From Asterella californica (Eukaryota > Streptophyta > Marchantiopsida > Marchantiales > Aytoniaceae), in the NCBI GenBank assembly GCA_036924285.1, contig JAYKYS010000005.1, forward strand, positions 9,548,001 through 9,612,000: 64,000 bases of DNA, given 5' to 3'. Shown here in pieces: positions 24,802 through 34,877 of this stretch. Position 1 is the first letter of the stretch, and every line of letters starts with the position of its first letter. Under the pieces are notes generated by a model. That model was not told where the DNA came from, did not search any database, and worked only from the letters and a program-made list of their open reading frames with translations. The translations under genes and the position numbers were made by a program.

Positions 24802-26875
24802 GTGGGTTCCGTATAGTACTATGTATAACGCGCGCGGCACTGTTTGACTACGTATTGTAGAATCCAAGTATTTGTCTCTTATCATGCACACTTTCTTTTG
24901 GACTTTGGCACAGGAGCCAGTTGATGTACAGTATGGACATGGCTGGGGTCAGACTCCCGTCGCATAGCAGCTTGACTTTGTGGGGAGGACCGAATGTCAA
25001 CTAGCTTGACCAGGCCACTCCACTCCACTCCACGCCACCGGAACACGCGAACCATGGTTAACGGTCCTCCATCTTGTCTTGGCCTGTCCTGGTGACTCAC
25101 TGCAGCCCGGAGGGCGACTCCGGAGACCGGAATGGAATGAAATGACACGAGATGAAATGAAACTGACTTGAATAGCATCCTAATTAGTTCTGAGTCGATC
25201 GGGTAGAAATAGAGATTTCTGGTGTTGGGGAGAGAACCAGGTGGCGGGCCCGGCCCGCGGTGAACGGGGTCGGTCGGACTGCAAGCGGGAGACGAGAGGA
25301 AATGAAACCCTCTCAACGGGATGCAGTTCCCTTGGCGTGGAGAATTACTTCTACGAGAAGAACTGGAGTTACTAGACTGGCTGGCATTGACGCACCCCAT
25401 GTCATCCCATCCATCCACTCATGTCTATGTTCACGAACGCCCTTCTGCCATCCATGCATTCATCCTTTGTCCTCCCTGCTCCCTGCTCCCTCCCTTCGCC
25501 GCGCCACGTCCATCCGTCGGAATTAGCGTCATCAGGTTTCCCGCGACCCGCCTACTCATCTCCTGTATCATATTTCTCTCAAGTCAGCTTTGCCGTCATT
25601 GGCACGACGGTTGTTTCAACTGCACCGTTGGAGGTAAGACGTGGGAAAATTTCTCAGAAAATTCGCCTCTATGTTCCCGTGGTCAACGGCAGGTAGGTCG
25701 ACGCCGTCGTTCTCTAGACTGTTATCTATTTACGGGTTTGAATTCCAGAAAATTGGACGGAAAGTTGATGAGGAGTCGCGTTCTTGTCTTCTACGTGAGT
25801 CACTTCATCGATATGATGTTATGAGTGGGGTAGGAGACGACGGATGGCCACGGACATGTAGTGAGGTGAGTAGGTTCAGGACGGGAGCGGAAAGAGGGGC
25901 TGATCTCTCAGAGGAGGGAAAAAAACAAAAGAGGTAAAGGCTGTCCGTAAGAGGGAGGAAAGACGAAGGAGAAGAGTGAGTGAATGAGTAGTACTCGATG
26001 AATCGAGTCTGAGCCGTGGCCTGGCCTGCTCTCTGCAGTGCAGGTTGTTGCTGTTGTCTCCGGCAACCTCAATTTTGTCGTCTCTCGCGCGAGCGCTTCG
26101 GTTTCTTCTCTTGTTACATCTCATCTGCTCTTAGTCACCAGCACCACCAGCCCTCCTACCACTTCGCCTTGCCAGTCAGAAGTCTGCGGAATTTCTTTCC
26201 TCCTCCGTGTCACCAAGTCTCTTTCTCTGCGCGCTCTCGCCCTCTGCCTGCCGCTGGTCTATACGTTTCATGGGTGTCACATTCTTCGCGCCTGCCCTTG
26301 CGTTGCTGCTGCTCTAGACTCGGAGTCGAGCGGCCAGCGTGAAGTCACTCGCACAGCTCGTCTTCTGTTGTCGCTCGTTTCATCTTCCGTTTCGCATCGG
26401 CGTTTATTTCTTGCCCATGAAGTAGCGGATGGTTCGCCTAAAACCTCCTTCACAGTATCTGGCATATATGAAGTCGGTGAGAAGGAGTAAGGATCTTTAG
26501 ACGAAAAGTATGCGGGGTGTAGTAAGGAGGAGGAACAGCAGGAGAAGCAGGGCATCGAGGTCCGGTGAACTGGCTTCTCCAGGAGGCGTTGGCTCTTATT
26601 AGATGTGTCCAGGGGTCGGTCTTTCTCACGCTAGTGGCTCGTTCAATCGGGGATACAGGATCAGGTCGTTCTCGCTCGCTCGCTGAACATCCTGTTATCG
26701 TCGTCTGTTGCGTGCTTGCTTTCGGTCACCTCAGGCTTAGACCTCGGTTGTTGAGATTAGGGCCGGCATTCGTTTGATTTGGCAAGAAGGGGACTGAGCC
26801 AGATTGCTTGCGGAAGTTTGGGGTTTTCTCGGTTGCAAAAAGTAAGGCAAACTGGCTTCTCAAAAGCCACCGGCT
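24802..26875. other. Upstream region of the VQ gene, pyrimidine-rich 5' UTR likely
   Basis: No separate gene is recognised. After about 24900 the composition becomes GC- and CT-rich, typical of a plant promoter and long 5' leader. A possible splice donor (AAAA|GTAAGG) near 26840 lies just before the VQ start codon, so a 5' UTR intron is possible. An in-frame TAA about 36 bases before the ATG at 26876 supports that start. Confidence 0.45.
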
Positions 26876-27577
26876 ATGAGAAAAGGAGGCACTTCGTCTG
26901 CACCTACGACGCCAAGGGGAGGCAATGGACGAGGAGGGAATGTCCAACCTACGCAGCTCGCGGAGGAGCATCATATAGTCGCCACAACCTTCGTGCAAGC
27001 GGACGTCAATACTTTTCGTGAACTCGTTCAAAAGCTGACGGGAGGACCCCCGTCTCCTCTTCCCACAACCCCCACCTCTGAGCTCAGCAACGGAAAAGAA
27101 GTAACTTCTTCTACACCGTCGAGACGGGAACCCGTTCCGGGCCAACCGATACCGGAACGAATTATGAGTGTCAAGCCCGTGCCAGGAGGGCCAGGTCCGC
27201 AGAGGACTTCGACAGCGAAATTATTTGAGAGACGGCAGAATGCGAAGAAACTCGAGGTGAAGCAGCTCATGGGGCCTCACATGCATAAGCGCCTAACTTC
27301 TCCAGCTCTCAGTCCCGTTTCGCCCCTGACGAACGATGTTTTCTCAGAGCAGAGCAGTGGTGCCACCAGTCCTCTCGGGTACATGGGGTACTCGCCAGTT
27401 CCCCGACCTTCGATTGATCTGGAGCAACCTCCGGCTGCGGCCCCTCCCAGTCCGCCACTCGGCTTTGACTTGAACAGCGGCATCATTCAGTTGGAACTGG
27501 AAAGACCGCCCCGAAATAGTGAACCACGGCTACTTCCTCTGTTCCCCCTCCATTCCCCACGGTCTCTGAGCTCCTAG
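26876..27577 (+). CDS. VQ-motif protein (233 aa)
   Basis: A plant regulatory protein of the VQ family. Known members bind WRKY transcription factors in the nucleus through the VQ motif, and several are MAP-kinase substrates. The motif F47-R-E-L-V51-Q52-K-L-T55-G56 fits FxxxVQxxTG exactly and follows an FVQAD block at 39-43. The basic segment KLFERRQNAKKLEV (about 118-131), the Ser-Pro-rich block SPALSPVSPL and further SP sites resemble the MVQ-type subgroup (Arabidopsis VQ4/VQ33 relatives). The Ser/Thr-Pro sites are candidate MAPK targets; that is inference. The gene is intronless, as is common in the family. The start is the first ATG after an in-frame TAA. No promoter element was identified with confidence. 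Confidence 0.9.
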   Translation: MRKGGTSSAPTTPRGGNGRGGNVQPTQLAEEHHIVATTFVQADVNTFRELVQKLTGGPPSPLPTTPTSELSNGKEVTSSTPSRREPVPGQPIPERIMSVKPVPGGPGPQRTSTAKLFERRQNAKKLEVKQLMGPHMHKRLTSPALSPVSPLTNDVFSEQSSGATSPLGYMGYSPVPRPSIDLEQPPAAAPPSPPLGFDLNSGIIQLELERPPRNSEPRLLPLFPLHSPRSLSS

Positions 27578-29289
27578 TCCCGGACCAAGTTTGCTGAGTA
27601 AGACCAGCTCTTCATCTCGGCTGTCTCGGGGCATCCCAGGGTTCAGACGAGCAGGGTGCAGTAATTTTTCCGCGAATGTGCCGGGCCTCCTGAACTTCCC
27701 TGTGGGCTACGCCGGACGAGGCTTTGCAATTGATGCATTTTCAGGTTGTTGACAGACGGCGAGGTACACGGGTTCAAGCGAAAATGAAAGCTAAGAGCTC
27801 CACATCTGCCAGCGAATTCAGGGTTCAGGATTCAAGGAGCAGCCATACACGAGAGGACAGTTCTATTCCTTCCGCTCTGCCCTTCGTACTGAAGAAAGAT
27901 CTCTGCTCAATTGTATCCCGATAGCCGCTACTGGAATTTAGTTGCCAGGCAATTTAGCCCTCTCCTTCCCTTTTCTTTGCGGTGCCTCACTCCATTCGGC
28001 ATATGAGTGTTACTGCAACCACTCGTCCAGGATACGAAAGTTAGTATGAGACTTAGTTGCTTAGTTGTATGTGTAGTATAGTGGGTCAAAAGGCCTTGAA
28101 CATGATCAATTTGGTCAGCGCGCAGATTATTGACTAATAATGTAATGCTTTGATTCGGCATTGCTTCGCATGTACACCGATGATGACATGGTAGTTTGGT
28201 GTTCTCTCAGCGGAAATCTGCAGCTCCCACTGAGCTTCCTGTTATTATTGTGTTCGCTTCCACCTGCTGTCACCTTTTTCTCCTCCGGTCAGGTGGGGTC
28301 GAAAGTGGCAGGGGAAGTCTTGCAACGGCAGTTAAAACACCGCTCGATGATTCATATCCTCAAGCGCTTGTTCATACGACATCGTAATCCGGTTGTAGTA
28401 CCACTTACCTTCGTTGCTTTTAGCGAAGAGGAGTCGTCAGTGTCTTGGATGGTCGTCGTGGATCCTTATACGTATATTGGGCATATCTTTACCGAGCTTT
28501 TGTGTATTTCCTGTACTTCTGTGTGTCACCGGTGCTTTCTGGCATCAGCCCGAATTTTCCCACGCTGGTTTGGCTTTGAGAACCGTCAACACTAGACAAG
28601 ATCGAGGCCAAGAGTCAGCCAACAATGCTGGTGGGGCGGGAAGTTCTGTGGAGTGGGCCCCCACCCTGTGCTCTTGCTTCAAATTTCCTGCGGCGCGTCT
28701 GGAGGTAATTGTTATAATAGGGAGTGTCAATGTTAGAATCTTTCGGAATGATTCTGGACCCGCGGGAAGGAGTTACGACATTTGCGGGTGTTTTCTTATT
28801 GATTCTTCAATCGTTTAGTCCGTTTGTTTTTGTGTAGAAATCTACTGTCATAGTAAAGATGACATTGGTGAAAAATAATCAATGAGAATGAATTTGCTTC
28901 CATTTCAGAATGGCGAATCAGTATGAACCGCGGTATCGTTTGTTGGAAAGTTAGCTGTTGGAAAGTTCGGGTCTTTTGCCTTCACCCGTCTTTTGCCTTT
29001 CACCCGTCGGGGAATATTTCCCCTTAACATTGACACCCCCTAAAATTGACTTCGTTGGGAACACGATTTCCGTCGTCCAAGGGGAGATACTATTTATGGG
29101 GTACAAGGACGGTCTTCCGTGACGAACACACGAACAAAAGGCGATTTCTCGTGTGAGTGCTCGCTAGGTCGCCGGGGTCAAAGCATCTCTGTTAATTTTC
29201 TCAACCAAGCATCAATTTTTTCTTCGGGGGTTGTAATGGTCAACGCAGAGAAGTAGTGTCGAAACGAAGTGACTGATTACAAACCGTTT
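27578..29289. other. Downstream region of the VQ gene, no other gene recognised
   Basis: Probably 3' UTR then intergenic DNA. The short direct repeat CTTTTGCC(T)TTCACCCGTC occurs twice at about 28973-29008. No coding domain is recognised in any frame. Confidence 0.45.
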
Positions 29290-30000
29290 ATATTTCCCGA
29301 ATATGTCCACAACCAGGCAGTTCGGGCAGGACTTTGAGACTTCGAGACTTGTGTATGCCACCAAGTCGCTCAGATAGTCCAGGCCATATAACCACTAGTA
29401 ATTCGATCACCGTACGAGTATGCGGATTCAGGAGGCGCATAATGACGTTCTTGCTCCGAAGAACTTTCATGCTGTGATGATTCTAACTCGGGAGGTGTAA
29501 CCGGGTTTGCGGACATAGTGTTGTGTATCTGGGAAAGGACAAGCTTTCTTTCTGCCTCTGGTAAGAAGAGCTTTTCGCAACCTCTAGAGAACTTCTCGAA
29601 GTGCACGGGCAACGTAACTCAAGGTCAGACCCAATGAATGATTTCCGCGAGCAGTTCGTACTGGAAAGTGTTATTTAACTCCTGGGGCAATAGAAAACGA
29701 CGACCATAAGATGCGTCGTTTCTATGAGGAAATCTCTATTTGTTATCTGAACTTCCTCCCTGAGATAGCGAGAGCACCTGGAAGGCCAGATCTAACGATC
29801 TTTTAGTAGCACAATGACGCATGCGTCGTCTTGCGAGAGCCCAGAAGTCAAGATGCTTCGTCCAGTCTGACATAAATTCTCGTTCAGCAAGACGGTTCTG
29901 GTCTAACTTCAACAGCCAAGAAGGCCTCACCAGTGGCTTCGCGTGTCTTGTTCGCATGTCTTCTTGAGAGAAGACAAGCAAGACTGAACGATGGCAAGCG
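29290..30000 (-). other. Coding-like minus-strand segment, unidentified
   Basis: Three protein-like stretches follow one another on the minus strand: 29981-29736 (a charged, Trp- and Arg-rich segment with KHLDFWALARRRMRH), about 29715-29625 (LPQELNNTFQYELLAEIIHW) and 29612-29370 (a segment with FEKFSRGCEKLFLPEAERK then a Ser/Glu/Pro-rich tail). Lack of low-complexity bias suggests exons or a degraded gene. No family is recognised and splice sites were not resolved. Confidence 0.25.
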
Positions 30001-30067
30001 AAGAACGAAGTCTAATCATCTCCACTGCAATGTTATGTTTGAATCACTTAATGAATCTGCTTTCTTC

Positions 30068-30096
30068 TTGGTGGTCTACTTTCAGTAGACCACCAA
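30068..30096. repeat. Perfect 12-bp inverted repeat
   Basis: TTGGTGGTCTAC and GTAGACCACCAA flank a 5-base loop. Function is unknown. Confidence 0.85.
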
Positions 30097-31478
30097 AATG
30101 TGAGTTTCTGTTTCTCTAGGTCCGTCGTAAACGGTGATGACCCACCGACGTGAACATAATCATGAGCCTGGAGTCCGGTAATAGTCATTGACTCGAAAGT
30201 GTGCCCAGAGACTCGCGTGGGACTAAATTTGGAGTCAAATAACCTTTTGAGGGTGTGGTGCTACTGTGGAAAGAACAGGTCAACAATGGTTGTGATTGAC
30301 TATCATAGTCATCCAACTCATCCCTAGCTACAACGCCAAGCTCCCGGAGTGCTTTTGACTAGTATGATACTACGACTGTCGCTCGGTCCTACACTCGATA
30401 ACTATCTTTCTCGGGTGTCAGAGTCTGGACTGTCTTGTCAGAGGGCTTTCGCAACCTCATGTGTCGACAGATGTGAAAAGCCTGCTGGAAGTAAAGGAGA
30501 AATCCAGATCCGAAAAGCCTGTTGCAGGCGAGTACCGTGGGAGAAATACCAAATTCTGCGAAAGCCGTTCTCGCTAATCACTCGAGCGAAGGTAGCATGT
30601 GCTTTCCTGTCCTAAAAGCTGCAAAGACAATAAGATCCGAGAAAGAACTCTGTGAAGTGAAACCACAGCCCGCACCTGCCACTACAAGCACACGCATAAA
30701 TCCATCGGCACAAGGACCAACCGTCACTGTGCTGCGCAGAAGCGAAAACATGCCGACTGACTGCTGCAGGCCAGGCGAGGCCAGACGAGACGGGACGAGG
30801 CAGGAGACGAGGAGGACGAGAGTTACCTTGTAAATTTCGCTCATTGCCCGCTCCTTGCTGTTATAGAAAGCGCAAATCTGAGGTAGAACAACTCTTCTCT
30901 TCGTTCTTTCTCTTGAAACAAGCGCACAGCAGTAACGTAGAAATTGTGTAGGCCCCGCCGAGCTTTACGGATACAAGCAAGCGAGCTTTGCAGTTGAGAA
31001 ATCTGCCTGCCCGCCCTCCCTCCCGTCCCTTAGCTCGCTCGCTCGCTCGCACTAACTATTTGCCTGCCAGAGGAAAGACCCTTCCACGCCGTCCGCCCGC
31101 CCGCCCATTACACTCACTTCACTGTACCTCTTCTGGTGGCCGCCGTGAATGGATCACGGCCAGGACTGACTGTCCTTTCGTTCTTCCTTCCATCCTTCCA
31201 TCCTTCCATCCATCTTTGGCGCGGTCTGTCTGTCTGGCGCCACCAGCCGCCTGTTCGAACTCTGTTCCTATATACGTGCGTACGATGATCTCTGCAATAC
31301 TCATGGCGTCGTATGCCAGCCACGCCGTATTGATTGCCACTGGCTAATGCAGTGACGGGTGTTGGTAGTAGTAGTATCGTGACTCATAGTTAACTTTACT
31401 ACTTATATTAATTTGTGTTATGCGAGTCTGCATGTATCTTCAAGATATGAAAAGACAAAGACATGCATAATCAGGTGA
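30097..31478. other. Intergenic DNA with simple repeats
   Basis: No gene is recognised. There is a GCTC microsatellite at about 31033-31050 and CCATCCTT repeats at about 31190-31212. Frames at 31114-31340 are by-products of this bias. Confidence 0.45.
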
Positions 31479-31528
31479 TTAATTTAATACCTAACCCTTC
31501 CTGCAATAAGGGTTAGGTATTAAATTAA
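31479..31528. repeat. Perfect 21-bp hairpin
   Basis: Arms 31479-31499 and 31508-31528 are perfect reverse complements with an 8-base loop. The arm centre reads CCTAACCCTT / AAGGGTTAGG, similar to plant telomere or telo-box sequence. There is no adjacent coding sequence. Confidence 0.9.
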
Positions 31529-31870
31529 CATCACAGTATATTAACATATTAACTATTGTAGACTCACGGACTTGTATCTTCTGAAGCGCGACACTGAGAG
31601 CTATACTTATGAGTTATTTTCTATTCTTTTCGTGTTTCCAGACATAAGTAACAAATAATATTTATAAAATATTTTATTTTTTTATATTTAGTTAGTATAT
31701 ATTTTTTCTTTAACATTTATATATATTCTTGTTATCATTAAAATATAAATAAATGATAAATATTTTATTTTGTCTGTTTATTTCTTCAAGAGACATCGGA
31801 CTGTCTTTTGTGGGTAACGGACGAGTTTCACACGACAGCGACTTTGTTGCATCTCAACCGAGAGCAGGAG

Positions 31871-31924
31871 CGTTTGAACTCCAGACCTTTCGCTTAGAGG
31901 TCTGGGACTCAACCATCTCAACTA
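31871..31924 (-). repeat. tRNA-like sequence with Pol III A and B boxes (SINE head or tRNA pseudogene)
   Basis: On the minus strand TAGTTGAGATGG (31924-31913) fits an A box and AGTTCAAACG (31880-31871) fits a B box, about 33 bases apart. Between them CCAGACC and GGTCTGG pair as an anticodon-like stem, but the loop is 11 bases, too long for a normal tRNA. No good acceptor stem is seen. A tRNA-derived SINE or a decayed tRNA fits best. Confidence 0.4.
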
Positions 31925-32969
31925 CCGATCTTAAAACCATCTCGATCATCTCGATCGAGCAAAAGTTCCCGCAGTTCATCGGGGATGCATATTGATCGTC
32001 GGGTGAAGTGAAAATAACGATATTTCATTATTTTTATGCACTGCAAGGAAAGTTAGTTAGAGTAGAGTTAACGTATTGCGTATCTTGTTGATAATCTCTC
32101 TTTTATTCTCCTCTTCATCCTCCTATACCTTTTCTTTTATCTGGAGCCACCACCTTGCAGCAGTGGACCATCACTTTGGACATCGGTCGTGGATCGTTCG
32201 ATCGAGAGTGTCACGGTTCACGTCGGTAAGAACACGCAGAGAGTTTCACACGTAAATAAGACGAAGATCATCGTTTCCGTCTTCATTCCTTGCAAAGAGC
32301 TATGAGCATATCCCATGGCGATCAATCGGAGAATATTCGACAGATTCGGCACGTTGATATGTAGCACTTGTGAGTAAGACCGAAATGTAGCTCTTCAACA
32401 TGAGACCCACAAAACATTAGAAGACTAAAACCTCAGGCTTCGTCTTACCACGATAAGACCTCGAGGTAAATAGACAGGATTTTCAAATCGTTTACCAGAG
32501 CTTTCACATGTTTTACTGTGCTGGTGGCAGAAGAATGATTCAGCGAATATGAAATTGAGTACCAGTGCCAGGGGCGTACCATGGGGTGAATTTTCGTGAC
32601 TGCTATTGCTACTATCTACAGTGAGTTTGTGTTTTCATCATGAGAACCATTGTTTTGCCTCTTTGTCATTTGAGTCGGATTTAGAAGAGAATGTCATCTC
32701 AGATGCATGTTTAGCAGTTCGACACCCACCACCATGTCCATTTTCTTGTCTATAGATCTGCAATGGTATATGGAAGAAGCTATCATTCCAGCAAATTGGT
32801 TTTCTGATTTCTGGTGATTTTACGATTTCTTTGCTGAGTTTTCTTACATTATAACACGCGCCACATTAACCATCAATTCTATACAAATGACTGAAGTTTT
32901 ATGCCGTTGCAGAGCTTTCTGCTACACATAAAATTCACTATCCAAATAAATATTAGAGAAATATGGATT
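31925..32969. other. Intergenic DNA, no gene recognised
   Basis: Mixed composition with small open frames only. If the tRNA-like element is a SINE head, its body would lie on the lower-coordinate side, not here. Confidence 0.4.
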
Positions 32970-33330
32970 ATAAATATAGAAATTTATTTGACTGTAACTC
33001 TAATGCGTTAGGCGGACTTTACCCTATCTCTCTTGACTTTACATTACTTGATCACACCCTTAACTGGTCGCAGAAGGTTCAGTAGGTTCAAAATGCTATG
33101 TCATCTGAATGCGAAAAATGCATATTAATCTTCAACCATAGATTTACATAAATAGTTTAGTTTAAAATATTTTTATTGTAAATAATCAACTCAAATTATC
33201 TCTTATTTGTAATAATGCAATGTCTTTACATAGCAGTAAATCGGCTGAACCTACTGTTTCAAGTGAGGGGTGAGATCAAATAATACCATCTTTAAGAAGA
33301 GTGTGATCAAGTAAATATCCGTTTATAAAT
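32970..33330. mobile_element. MITE family 1, copy 2 (~360 bp)
   Basis: The same organisation as 24423-24801. The left arm holds TCTTGACTTTACATTACTTGA then ATCACACCCTTAACTGG. The right arm contains GTGAGGGGTGAGATCAAATAAT, the inverse of the same block. The centre carries the shared AATAATCAACTCAA block (33180). Sequence divergence from copy 1 suggests an old family. Confidence 0.78.
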
Positions 33331-34877
33331 ACAGCGATGAAGATTTCTACCTCTTGTACATGGAAAGAGAGAGAGAGAGATACCCCTTGAGAGTAAACTA
33401 CAGGTAGCTCCCTCGCTTCCATCGCCCACCATATCCAGCGGCGGGTAGATGCTCTTCTCGTCTGAGCGGTCGCCGACAGGCATTTGGACAATCAAACTAC
33501 TTTTCCCTTTGTTCTTCGGAAGATTCTCAGTTCTATATTTGATAATTCATTGCAAAATATGGAAGTTTATGAGATTGTGGTACATCCAGTTGACTGTGGC
33601 TTATCTAACAGACGGTGCACATAGATTGTGGTTTATCACATAAGAACTTAAAAGTCATTGATTTATTTGATCTAATATTACCATTAGTATAGAAAACACA
33701 AGAAAATTATTCATCAGAAAATTCCAAGCAGGAACAGATCTGTGAGAAGTTAGTTCTCACGTGATGTCAGTGCAGGAAGAGTGCCTCAAATACTATTCAA
33801 GAAAGATTGTGTGACTAAAGATATCGTTTAAAAATCATAGCTTATCAAATTATTATATTAAAATAATTATCTATCAGTAATCTATTGTGAGGAGAATGTT
33901 TCGTACATAAAACCACACCAAAATACAAAAAAACAAAGATTATATGTTCTAATGTTTCGAGTGTTGCATAAATCACGAGGATAAATCATATAATAAATCA
34001 CGAGGAGTTCTAAATACTCCCCGAGCCGGAACTGAGAGGATTGGATGTTTAGGATTGGGAAAACCATGATTAGCTTGTGGCTTTCGTAAAGTAAATAGGT
34101 TTAAAACTTATATAATATATATATCATAACTTATCTACCAATCGGCTATCAAATCCCTTGTCTAACAATCGACTACGGTGATTATGTACAGTAAATAAAG
34201 TCACCCCAATGGAAGAGAAACTTTATAATTCCAGAATCCTCTACGTCATACTTAACATCTATGTGTTTGGTTTGTAAGTGTTAACACGGGAAATTTGGCC
34301 AGTCCCATCCCCCCTTTTGCCGTAAGTGGTCGCAAAATCTTCACCGGTTTCAATATATTATCGTGACAGACTACATTTCGAGGCTGACGATCGGACTCAG
34401 TTTACACAAACAAAGCTGTAGGTCACTGGTTTAGTGTATTTAGATTCTATTATGGGTGCAACGAATTACCTGCTAACGACGTAATTACCTGACCAGAGCA
34501 TTGTCCAACACAAGGCGCGCGTAAATGCAACCTAGTCATGACTACGATAGACTACGTGCCAGGTGCCGTGCCACTTCTCGGAACAAAAATGCTTCAGAAC
34601 ACAAACTAAATGGCTCGCGGTGCAGAGCTCAGAAAACATCTTGACACGTAAAGTCGCTGACGATAGAGTCGCTTTTTCCAGTGATTCGTAAAATTAAACA
34701 GTCGTAGATTTCGTTTCAATAACAAATGGTGACCTCAACGACCATAGGGTTAGAATGCTATGTACAGCAGATAATGCCCGATGATTTGGCTCCTTAAACC
34801 TACACAGTTGTACAAAGTCCTAATTTGTTGACTTTCAACATTCATATGATTCCGAGAAGTTCTTCCGTGTCCTTCCA
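33331..34877. other. Intergenic DNA downstream of CstF50
   Basis: No gene is recognised. A GA microsatellite sits at about 33365-33380. The last few hundred bases before 34878 are the likely 3' UTR of the minus-strand CstF50 gene. Confidence 0.45.

Noticed and set aside
25260..26490. Multiple long overlapping frames upstream of the VQ gene
   Set aside because: GC- and CT-rich leader keeps several frames open at once; Ser/Pro/Arg-rich products without domains.
31030..31215. GCTC and CCATCCTT runs as functional elements
   Set aside because: Ordinary microsatellites.
31871..31924. Functional tRNA gene on the minus strand
   Set aside because: Anticodon-like loop is 11 bases and no acceptor stem pairs, so only a tRNA-like or SINE call is supported.
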